The notes under the pieces were generated by a model. That model had not been told where the DNA came from and did no database searches. It saw only the letters and a program-made list of their open reading frames with translations. 64,000 nucleotides of DNA from Flammula alnicola (taxonomy: Eukaryota > Basidiomycota > Agaricomycetes > Agaricales > Strophariaceae): positions 62,001 through 126,000 of the forward strand of contig JADNRV010000029.1 of NCBI GenBank assembly GCA_015499995.1, given 5' to 3'. The translations under genes were made by a program, and so were the position numbers. Below, piece after piece: positions 10,949 through 20,142 of the stretch (positions are counted from its first letter, which is position 1; the number at the start of each line of letters is the position of its first letter).

Positions 10949-12507
10949 TTAGTAGACGGCGATGGGGTAATCAGTATACCCAGCACTCCAATCAGTCGAG
11001 CTCTTGTTCGTCTGCAAGTGCGGAATATCGGGGATATTATCCAGCGGCTTCCCGTGGAGGACGCGCTTCACGAGATCAGGGTGCGTGATGAAGTTGAATC
11101 CGATGAGGATGCCATCTATCTTGCCAGCCGCGACGAGTTCTTCGCCCTCCTCCGGCGTGACTTCGGCGTTGAGGAAGAGCTTCGCGTTCTTGATGTAGGG
11201 ATGGTATGATGCAAGCACGTCGTGCTTGGTCGAGCGAGGAACGCCTATAGATTGATAAGTATTGAGATGGGGATGCGTATGGAGAGGCTCACCGTCAATC
11301 ACGATATCAAAGAGTTTCGCATATCGGACGAGCTCGATAAATGAGATGCCCAGCTTGTCCGCTTCGGAGATGAAGTAAGAAAAGGTATCCAAGGTATCCT
11401 GGAGGGGCATCCTACGAGGAACGAATAGTGACACTGAGAACGCATCGACAATGGACAATGGACAATGGAAAATGGAGGAACATACCCGACGTCATTATAA
11501 CCTCCTGCAGGACTGACCTTGATAGCAACATCTGGACCGAAGACCTCTATGATGACCTTCAAAACCTCCAAACCGAATCGACAACGGTTCTCAACACTGC
11601 CTCCCCATTGATCTGGGCGTCTGTTAGAATTGCTATCGAGGAATTGGGAAACGATGTATCCATTGGCTCCATGGACTGTAGAATCAAAATTAATTCAGAT
11701 GCTCAGTGACCTCAAATAATACGCACGTTGTACACCGTCGAAGCCAGCCTTCTTAGCGTTAACAGCGGCGTGCTTAAACTGCTCGACAATGACCCAAGGA
11801 TCGTCGATCGCGGTAGGCTTAATTGATGAAACGTCAATCGTTGTTCGCGCAATATATAATTGGAGAAACTTACTGTAACGTAACCAGGGGCACCTGGAAT
11901 ATGACGGAATTTACCGCCGCGAGCGCTGACCGCTGAAGGCGCGTAGACGGGCACTCCTGCAAGTTTCTGCTCAGGAGCATCCGGGTGTGCTACTCGACCA
12001 ACTGAACGAGAGCAACAGTCAGATAGCTGTGTTATGCCTTATAGTCTTTAAATATCCTGACCATGCCAAAGCTGTGAATGAAATCGTGGGTTCGATGTGC
12101 TGTTGAAGACGCGTTGTTAAATCGCGTAAACTGACCTGAGCATAGATCTTGCTTCCAGCTTCGTGAACAGCATCAACAATGGTCTTCCAGCCAGCGACTT
12201 GTTTGTCGTCCCACAGTCCAGGTGCATGGGCCCATTCAGTTCTACAGCGACAAGATAGCAAATAAATATTCGAAAAAAGAAAAACAAGGATAAAAGAATA
12301 TCCAACGTACCCTTGACGCGTGATCAAGATGGCTTCTGTGATTATCAACCCCGTACCGCCAACGGCACGTTGGATATAGTACTCCTTCATGAGCTCGGTG
12401 GGATACGTGTTTTCAGCGCGATTCCTGGTGAGGGCGGCCATGCCGATGCGGTTCTCCAAGGTGATGCTACCAATCTGGATAGGGTTGAAGAGAGCTTTGC
12501 CTGCCAT
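10949..12507 (-). CDS. NADH:flavin oxidoreductase, Old Yellow Enzyme family, copy 2
   Basis: Near-duplicate of the gene at 7764-9317 with the same exon structure: MAGKALFNPIQIGSITLEN start, TEWAHAPGLWDDKQVAG, a 10-nt microexon for LWH at 12062-12071, VGRVAHPDAPEQKLAGVPV, DQWGGSVENRCRF, IKVSPAGGYNDVG, KNAKLFLNAEVTPEEGEEL, IGFNFITHPDLVKRVLHGK and the end AGYTDYPIAVY. FMN- and substrate-site blocks are conserved and no frame break was found, so it should be functional. Coding exons are far more similar between the copies than introns, indicating a tandem duplication kept under selection. It differs from copy 1 in scattered residues, so substrate range may differ. Stop at 10949-10951, start ATG at 12507. 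Confidence 0.93.
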
Positions 12508-12931
12508 TGTTGTCCGAGGCGGTATTCAAATTTACTGGTATATGAGACGATTGAATCTTGAGAAGTAAAAAGCGGGTATTTCTGATGCACATTTCGTGAA
12601 GAAAGTGCCTTTATAGTTTACAAGGCCCTCGGTAAGTCGAAGAACAACTTGCGGTCCGGTGCAAGTCCGGTGCTTACAAAAACATGGCGTAAGCCTCATT
12701 ATGCCCTACACAACCACAACCACCTACTGACAAATTTTTGTAATCTGGCTTGACAAATAATCACGCTCGATCAACATTCGACCATGAATTTGATGATGAA
12801 ATGTGCCCTCAGTCAGTAAAGCCTTTAAGCTTTAGGCTTTGAAGTCCTTTGGCCAAACATTGCCCTGATAAAAGCCTGACCTTGGTCCTTGATATTAATA
12901 AACCCTTCTCACGTTTCACGTGAGGGAAAGA
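12508..12931 (-). promoter_or_regulatory. Promoter region of OYE copy 2
   Basis: A TATAAAGG box on the minus strand at 12615-12608 lies about 100 nt before the ATG. The block 12530-12810 is homologous to the orphan block at 15580-15872 and, in its proximal part, to the copy 1 promoter, which suggests shared regulation. Confidence 0.6.
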
Positions 12932-13790
12932 ATGTTATCCAGTGCCTTCCAGTGGAGGACGCGCTTCACGAGATCAGGATGCGTGATGAAGTTGAAGCCA
13001 ATGAAGATGCCATCGACCTTCAGCAGCGACGAGCTCCTCGCCCTCCTCTGGCGTGACTTCAGCGTTGAGGAAGAGCTTCGCATTCTTGATGTAGGGGCGG
13101 CATGACGCGAGTGCCGCGTCGAGCGAGAAACGCATACCGATGGATGAGTCTTGAGATCGGGGATGCATATGGATCACCGTCGATCGCGATGTTCGAAGAC
13201 TTTCGCGTATCGGACGAGCACGATAAACGAGAGGTCCAAATTGTTCGTTTCAGTGATGAAATAAGAGTAGGTATTGAGGGTATCTTGGAGGGCATCCTAC
13301 AACAAACGGATAGTGAGAAATAGTCGCAATGGCAAAGGAAAATAGGGGAACATACCCAACGTCATTGTAACCGCCTGCAGGACTGAGCTTGACAGCAACC
13401 TCAGGACCGAAGACCTTCAAAACTTCCAAACCGATTGGAGCAAACCGATTGGAGAACCGTTTGGACACTTCCTCCCATTGATCTGTGCGTTTGTTGGAAG
13501 TGTTGTCGAGGAACCGAGTGATGAGGTATCCACCGGCTCCATGGACTGTCAAAATAAAAAATAATTCAGCTGCTTGACGGCGCAAAGAACGAGAATACAT
13601 ACGACACCATCGAAAGCGGCCTTCTTGCGTTGACAGCAACGTGCTTAAATTGCTTAACAATGACCCAAGAATCGTCGATCGCAGTGGGCTGAATTTATCA
13701 AGCTTCAATCATTTATTGTAACGTATCCAGGAACACCTGGGATAAGGCAGAATTGTCCGCCGCGAGCGCTGACTGCTGAGGGTGCGAGCA
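12932..13790 (-). pseudogene. Decayed third copy of the Old Yellow Enzyme gene
   Basis: The minus strand retains recognisable pieces in order: YVTVPG-like remnants near 13720, HGAGGYLITRFLDN (the active-site Asn of HGANGYL is Gly here), DQWEE in place of DQWGGSVEN, VFGPEVAVKLSPAGGYNDVG, and NAKLFLNAEVTPEEGEELV. The frame breaks after that last block, where a base is missing compared with copies 1 and 2. The 5' third (start, TEWPHAP, LWH microexon, VGRVAHPD) is absent, as is the C-terminal end beyond the position equivalent to RVLHGKPLD. This is clearly a truncated, frameshifted relic. It lies in tandem with the two intact copies and in the same orientation. Confidence 0.88.
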
Positions 13791-14374
13791 GGCTGGAAGG
13801 AGCGGTGATAGCCGTGCTGAGACAACGCGCAGAAGTGAGGTCTCGCTCATTTCAACACAAGAAACACGATACTTATGTCGAGAGATTTAAGGGCCTGGAC
13901 CGGGCCCTTGCCTTAAGAGGCTAAGCGGTCACATCATTTGATGTCATCTTTGATCGCGATCATCGGCATGTCTCGGCTGGCCCCATCACATCACGTTCCG
14001 TCACCCTCTCGGCCTCGGGCGGAGCGGTTTGGCTGCGCTCGGCTGCGCTCGCGCTTCGGTTTCGGACTCCGACCGAGACGTGACCCAATTCAGGTCCCTC
14101 TGGATCCGCCGATCATCCGTCGGAGCGGGCGCGCTGACGCGCGCTCTTTACCTCCGTGGGCTGGCTCGCAGGCGGACGCTCGGTGGACGCTCCCTCCCTG
14201 CGCCTCCCTCCCCTCACCGCTCCCTCCTGTAAAATAGGTAGTTAGGTGTAAATAAATGTGCTTAATTAGCTCTCCGAGGCCGATTTTGCATGTCCGGACA
14301 TGGTTAGACACATCCCGAGGGTTGGATTTAAGGAAATTTAAGGAAAGTGACGATTATAGCGGGTAAAGCAGTTA

Positions 14375-14714
14375 CAGTGTCTTGCATATTGTTTTGCACA
14401 TCAACTTCGCCAGATTTTGCGTGGATGCTGACAAATATTGATGGTGCCTTGGCCGGCAAGTTCGGCTTTCGAGCACACAAACCAACCGAGGCGACCCAGG
14501 TCCTTTTCGATGCCTCGAAAGGCCATGAGAACTCAACTTGTGGTCGCCGATGGCTATCCCGATTGTGAAGGGCTCGACATTTGGCGCAGGAATGCCCTGG
14601 GTGGGTATGCAAGCGGACACGGCATCTGAGCGGCATCACATTTCCCATGCTAGGCAAGCAGGGCCAAATAGCTGTTGAAAAAAATCCGTGTGCAAAACAA
14701 TATGCAAGACACTG
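14375..14714. mobile_element. 340-bp MITE with perfect 26-bp TIRs and TA duplication
   Basis: Terminal inverted repeats at 14375-14400 and 14689-14714 are exact reverse complements over 26 bp and start CAGTGTCTTGCATATTG. The element is flanked by TA at 14373-14374 and 14715-14716. CAGTG ends and a TA duplication match Tc1/mariner-type non-autonomous elements. The TIR differs from that of the element at 9649 beyond the first bases, so they are different families. Perfect TIRs suggest a recent insertion. The long minus-strand ORF crossing it runs through a TIR and is not a gene. Confidence 0.88.
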
Positions 14715-14894
14715 TATCTCGTTGAATTTAACACGATTTAACACGATTTAAGGCGGATCACCCACGGAACACACGGAACACGGAGCGTGGGGCTCGGAAA
14801 AAAGCCAGCCTGCTTTTTGCTCGGTTGCCAGCATCGGACCCTTATGTACTTTGCTCACCCTTGATGCTGATTTCGAGCCAGTTCAGTCTCTCAC

Positions 14895-14969
14895 GAATAT
14901 CCCGCGCACTGTCGTGAATATCCCGCGCACTGCACGGCGCTCCAAGTTATTACGGCGCTCCAAGTTATT
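14895..14969. repeat. Two adjacent short tandem duplications
   Basis: GAATATCCCGCGCACTG occurs at 14895-14911 and 14916-14932 (21-bp period). Directly after it, an exact 18-bp unit ACGGCGCTCCAAGTTATT occurs at 14934-14951 and 14952-14969. Confidence 0.85.
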
Positions 14970-15579
14970 TTCTGTCTATTTTGCAGCGGGCCTTTACATT
15001 CTGCAGTATGTAGAGGCTGAATCTCCCTTGTTACCCAACTTAAAAAATTAATTAAGCCTGTGTAGATGGTGTAGTCTACATCTAAGTAATTTAATAGAAA
15101 CCCTGGCATGACACTCATAGATTCTGACCTTTTGCACTTGAAAGTATAATTTTTTTCCATGTCTACTTCTTATTTCACATTTAAAACTAATTACAATTGA
15201 ATTGTAATTGATTTTCTCGTATAATCTACCTCAGAAACCTCGATGAAGTCCTCGCACTCATCCTGCTGACCTTTGCCAGCCTAATCCGAGTTACCGGCCG
15301 TGGTTCATCGCTTAGCGCGTCGAACCCTGGTCACATCACACAGATCCTGATCTATGATTTAACAGGATTTAAGCCGATCCTTAAATCTTAGCGATTCTAA
15401 CGACTTACCTATCCCAATGGCTAAACAGTCCGTCGCTCCTCGTCAGTACAACGACGCGTCAAATCCTGGAGAAGTATATGCACCGCTCGAGCCCCACTGG
15501 CGACGAGAGTATTCAAGCCCGCTGGTACGTCGTTTCCCCGACCTCGTATGGTGCTCGCTGACGTGAATGCACGTCTTGC

Positions 15580-15872
15580 TTTACTGGTACCTGAGACAAT
15601 TGAGTCTTAAGAAGAAGTGAAAAGTGGGTGTTTGCGATGCCCATTTCGTGAAGAAAATGTGTGCCTTTATAGCTTACAAGGCCCTCGGTAAGACTATTGT
15701 CAACTGGAAAGTGAGGTGAATGACCATGTCAGTATAACTTGTGGTTGCAAGTGCTTACAAATCGCGTAGGCCTCATTAGATTGTTGTCACTGCCACCTAC
15801 AATCACTTGCACCGTCACGCTCGTTCAATATTCAAGTATTCAACGTTCAACTTTCAACCATGAAATACGCCC
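15580..15872 (-). pseudogene. Orphan copy of the OYE promoter (relic)
   Basis: This block aligns by eye over about 290 bp with the region upstream of OYE copy 2 (12530-12810). It shares the same TATAAAGG box (15671-15664 on the minus strand), the CAAGGCCCTCGGTAAG block, a GTGCTTACAAA block and a distal CAAC/TTCAACCATGAA block. No OYE coding sequence follows it directly; the nearest is the truncated relic ending at 13790. It is best explained as the original promoter of the third copy, separated from its gene body. Confidence 0.7.
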
Positions 15873-16328
15873 TTTGGAGCCCTTTGGTCTTCTCGTATAC
15901 ACGTATTCGATTGATTGCCTCCAACCCATCCTTTCCCCTCCGTTCGGTGCCCTGACTTGTGGTTGTACTCGTTGGAATCACTGCGGTCATTCGAGGCTAG
16001 TACTAGGATGTGGCGTCCACTGAGACTGATTCGTTTCTCCTGATGCATGCCATTACTATGGCGTTCATGGCCGACCCCGATCGTCATCATGATATCGCAG
16101 AGCTGCTGCCTTGGTTGATTCATCAGGAAATATTCCTCTGGGACGGCGAGGCAAACCCAAGTTAACAGCAACTTGAACCGGGTGATTCTAAGCTATTCTA
16201 GGTATTGTTGTTCAATGTCGCGGACTACGACAAGTTTTCTCATTTTCTGCCGTTGTATTTGCTCTCATTCATAGGCAACGCTTACAAGCTACTATCTCCG
16301 AAGTCCATGTTCATTGTCAAGACGTTGA
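15873..16328. other. Intergenic, nothing recognised
   Basis: About 450 bp between the orphan promoter and the 3' end of the E2-like gene. No conserved ORF or repeat seen. Confidence 0.4.
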
Positions 16329-17219
16329 TCATCGAGATGCGTACTTCCTCGTCCAATCCTGCGCTATAGCCAGAAATCTGGCCCTGTCATGCATGAGTTG
16401 AGCTGCAATGTTCGGCTCGAAAGGGTCATGCGGACTGGGGTTGTTGACTTTCTCCTGTATAGAGGCCAAAACCGTGGACAAGGATACTGCCGGGTTCCAC
16501 GCATCTCGGAGGAGACGAACAGAGATGGCACCGTCACGGTGGTCGTTGACTCCGGAGTGATAAATCCTCGTCTTAAAGGTGACAACAGGGGCTCGGAAGG
16601 GAAAGTTGGGAGGCAGGGAGAAGTCGAAGTGGAAGATGCCACCCCTGTATGGTGAGTCCGGGTTGGCCCTGATGGCACATTTCCATTCAAACAAGTTGTG
16701 CGTGGGCGCGACTGAGAGGCCAGGGATGGGGTGGCCCAAGATTTCCCTGAGTTCTTGTTGAATTCGTCTTTCAGCGGTACCCCCTCCTGACGGTGGCGCC
16801 TTGTGCCCGGCATTCGCAGCAGCACGCACGTTGCCAGGTTGGCCATTTTTCCTGCATTAGATAAATTCAGTTAGTTGGCTAATGCACGAAGAAACTCGGT
16901 AGATCACATACAGAACCGGTTGGGCCTGCAAAATAGGTTTATTCGCAGTGTTCGCGGCTGGATGAGCTGCAACTGGCTTCTGGGATCGGGGCAATATGTC
17001 GAGTTCGATGGCCCGAGCGAATTGGCCTTCCTCGTCTTCGTAGTCGCGCTCGGCCATGAATCCCTCTACATCGCGAGAAGTCATGGAGCCAGTCTCGGAG
17101 GAAAGGTCATAAGTTCTGGCCTCGAGGGACAAGGATTCAGACGACTGAACCGGCGCGGCGAGAGATGGCGCGAGAGCGCCAAGGAGCACGAAAACGACGA
17201 AGAACAAACGAGGATACAT
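16329..17219 (-). CDS. Predicted secreted protein with a cysteine-less E2 (UBC) fold
   Basis: Two exons, 17219-16912 and 16851-16329, are joined by a canonical 60-nt intron (GTATGT donor, CTAAC-type branch, ATGCAG acceptor) that keeps frame, giving about 276 residues. Residues 1-22 form a signal peptide (MYPRLFFVVFVLLGALAPSLAA). Residues 23 to about 125 are a low-complexity linker with LEAR and LPRS sites. The rest is a ubiquitin-conjugating fold: AERRIQQELREILGHP, NLFEWKCAI, PYRGGIFHFDFSLPPNFPF, APVVTFKTRIYH, LLRDAWNPAVSLSTVLASI and the C-terminal helix. At the active site HPN reads HSG and the catalytic Cys of the usual ICLDIL block is Ser (AISVRLL, codon TCT). Thioester chemistry is therefore not expected. 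A TATA box about 105 nt upstream supports the signal-peptide ATG. Adaptor, decoy or extracellular functions are all speculative. Confidence 0.8.
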
Positions 17220-17323
17220 CTGGCGTTAATGGATAGAGAGCGTATTCAGTAGACCAAGCACAGCTCGGTCGACGATGTGGGTGAAGTCCAGCTTGAGGAA
17301 AGTAGAACTTGATCGTGAGCGGT

Positions 17324-17331
17324 CCTTTATA
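17324..17331 (-). promoter_or_regulatory. TATA box of the secreted E2-like gene
   Basis: TATAAAGG on the minus strand, about 105-112 nt upstream of the ATG at 17219. This matches the spacing in the OYE genes and supports that start. Confidence 0.55.
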
Positions 17332-18719
17332 AGGCTGGCGATTTTGGCTGTGTACCTAATTATTGACGGTTTGCGATGCCAGTGGAAAACCAATCATACC
17401 ATACAGCGAGGGATCCCGCATGCATATTGAATACGCAGGGCTACGGATTCTTCGCACCTTTCTTGATGTTGGGCCGCGGTACGGCCAAACATGTTCCGGG
17501 GGCATTGAATTCAACGTTATGACAACTTCCTGATACTTATCCTTCAGCCCACGTCAACACGTCCCCGAGCGTGAGTAGCCGTGAGTGAGGTCGACACAAC
17601 CTGTAGTCATAATAATTTTGTCGGAGACTTATCTACATAAACAGTAATGGATGACCCATATTTGGTAGTTTGAGTTACATTTGGCAAGAAGCCCAGATTG
17701 TCATTGCAGTCATACCATTAGGTCTGGTCCTTGAGCTCAATGTTAAAGTCTGCAGCATGCGCTGACTGTACATGGCCGTGTGCGTGTGCGTAACGTGTGC
17801 GATACGGGGATGGACGGTCTGCGACTCTGCGTGCACGGTCACGCACGGTCTTTGCAAACAATTCATATCGGCGGCCTGCAGGGCAAAGAACTTGAAAGAA
17901 GGTTCAATGCTATGTTCCGGAAGCTTTGAATGTCGGTCAAGTTCGCCATTTCTTTCACACAAGATGACGAAGCCCGGCATTCACTGGAGTTGGCATTCAT
18001 GAACGGACTCGAGAGATTTTAGACTGCCATGCAAAACACCTAGTCCACTGGGATAAGCCAGGCAAAGATCCATCGCCGTTAATTGCAGTGCTCGTTGAAC
18101 TTGAGAGTTGTTAATATTATTCGTATGCATACATCGGCGCCGAGTCCCGACGGAGCGAAGAGCTCTGAGAAAGAAAAAGGATCCAGGTTTCAATGAGGTC
18201 GGCCTTTTTCAGGTTTCACGGGGTTTACAGTTGACAGGGACTGAATTAGGGAAACGGTCTGACGCCGGAGACACAGGGTGACAAGATTCGCGACTATGTG
18301 AGGTGAAAGTGGCAGGTTAACCGTCAACGTGAAATGAGAGAGAGGGCATCGCTGGGATTGGGATTTCGCTTGTAGAGGAATACATAAGCGCCCCGCCAAT
18401 GCATGGCCATGGGCGAGGGTAGAGGATTATCGATATCCAGGATCCGGACCGCACCTGTGCCTTATCTCAGTGGTCGACCCTATACCGAGAGATAAAAAGA
18501 TCGCGCTTGGCATTGGAAGATTCGCTACTTTTGTAAACTGTGGAGTTCATCTAAGGAGTTCAGACGCTTGGAACGCTCCAATAAACCTAAGTTGGTAGAG
18601 ATTAAATACCTCATCATGAACAAGTTATGCGCTTTCAATGACTTTAAGGCGCGCTTTTCCTTCACGTTTCCCGGTCTTGATATTCCTACAATTGTAAGAA
18701 ATTTCCTAAGCTAGTTGAA
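17332..18719. other. Intergenic, no supported gene
   Basis: 1.4 kb with only short unsupported ORFs. A GTGTGCGTGTGCG-type short repeat lies near 17775. Probable promoter sequence for the minus-strand gene at 17219 on the left and 3' flank of the gene ending at 18720 on the right. Confidence 0.5.
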
Positions 18720-19498
18720 TTACGACTCAGGGAAAAGAATCTTCCAGATGTCGGCGATGGGTAAATTCTGTTGGAAGCCAGTCTCGGCTTCCGCGATAGT
18801 CGCCTGCACAATCATTAATTCAGAGGGATGACACAACATCGACAGGGACATACCTGTAATAGCGCCTTTCCTTGAGGGTTTGTGATAAGATCTTGTTCGG
18901 CGACCGATTTCAGTGCAGGTAAAACTTCTTCCTGGCGATAGCCAATCTGCTCCTCTCGATAGATTCTGGTCCCACCGACCAGCAAGTGGAGGCAGGCATG
19001 GATAGCCCAAATTTCCGATTCGTTCTCGGGAATGATTTCCTTCCATTGGGTGTCTTTGAATCGTAGGCCGAGGGTGATTGTTCCAGATTGTGTGCTGGAG
19101 TTGCACAAACCACTGCGGATGCACGCGCCCGATATCAGAGCGGAGATGAGGAGAGTATTTTTTGGCTCGACGGTAGTACTGTTATCAGATAATTGCCTCT
19201 TGACAAGATCGAAGATGACCCCTCGAAGGACTTGATTGATCGGTTCTTCGACGGGCTTCCTGTTAAAATCGGTGGTCTTGATGAGAGGTACGCTAGAGTC
19301 GACCTCTAGAGCTGCGATCGCGTTCGCAATCTTATCGACATCGTAGGGTTTAGCAGTTGCTTGTTCTACGAAGGCGTCGCCCAGCTGATCCACCGTTTTC
19401 CAGGTGGGATTGCCCTTGATCACGTTGATCAGAGCGGTTTTTTCATATGAGGAGAGGGCTATAGATATAGGGGAAGACATGGGCGTAGTCGGAAACAT
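18720..19498 (-). CDS. Conserved-looking hypothetical protein
   Basis: A long open frame (about 215 codons from MFPTTPMSSPISIALSS) is joined by a 50-nt intron (18853-18804, GTATGT...GTGCAG) to a short last exon ending DIWKILFPES, stop at 18720. The same frame is open up to an ATG at 19597, and a further ATG lies at 19480. I chose the start just before MSSPIS, where the globular part begins. The product has no signal peptide or obvious membrane span; it is a mixed alpha/beta-like sequence with an amphipathic C-terminus (EEVLPALKSVAEQDL). I do not recognise a domain. Intron quality, ORF length and protein-like composition make it a credible gene of unknown role. Confidence 0.7.
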
Positions 19499-19598
19499 CG
19501 GCTGTGGAGGGTCTCGTAGAATCTTGTAGCTATATTCTGTAGTACTCACTTGAACAAGGGAATTGTGTGGGTCACTGGCAGTGTGGCAGTGTAACACC

Positions 19599-20142
19599 GT
19601 CGCAAACGGAACAGTGAAAATTCAAGGCAACCACCAGTGTGCACCCCAGATCCGGCATTAATGACCAGTATATTGCCCGGTAATGCAGTTAATTTTTACT
19701 CACCAAACCACGAAATATAGCTTGTTTACCTGTGCTCATACCCAAAAAAAACTGGCAGTCCCAATCTGGCAAAAGTAGTGGAATGACGAGGCAATATTGC
19801 CTGCGTTTTGTCTAACTTTAGTCGGGTCTTGGCAAGGTCAAAGCAAGTGACATGGCACCTGTTGTAAGCAGTTGCAACAGGCTGTGTTTAGATCCTATGG
19901 ACATCATAATTTATGAACTCACATTTGCTCCGAGAAGTGCTAAGTGTATCAGAAGTGCAGAAAAGCTGTAAGCGACTTCCATTTTCTCTCGTTCATAGCA
20001 CTGCTACTAACTAGTGCCATGTTGTCATGGTAAAACCTCAAAAAGAACCATGTTTCGTCAGAAATTAGAATAAGTACTCAACGTCTGCGAATAATATCCA
20101 AAAGGATATGGGTATAAAACGATACGTGATAATAGCTCCACT
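19599..20142. other. Intergenic, small hairpins only
   Basis: No gene. Contains a short hairpin with CCTGTTG/CAACAGG arms near 19858-19882. Holds the upstream region of the gene at 18720-19498 and the 3' flank of VPS16. Confidence 0.45.

Larger units (their letters stand above)
13791..15579. other. Non-coding insert between OYE relic body and OYE relic promoter
   Basis: No conserved gene. Contents from left to right: a GGGCC-type palindrome near 13888; a GC-rich island at about 13985-14230; several short stretches containing ATTTAAGG or its relatives; a TIR element at 14375-14714; short tandem duplications at 14895-14969; and an AATTGAATT-centred palindrome near 15190. This block sits where the 5' exons of the third OYE copy should be, so it probably arrived by insertion or deletion-replacement. 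Confidence 0.55.

Noticed and set aside
14328..14744. 138-codon minus-strand ORF
   Set aside because: It runs through both terminal inverted repeats of the MITE and has no recognisable domain.
16329..16829. E2-like domain as an independent gene beginning at codon 16829
   Set aside because: The codon at 16829 is GTG, not ATG, and no in-frame ATG precedes the fold within the exon. The frame continues upstream into a consensus acceptor that joins the signal-peptide exon.
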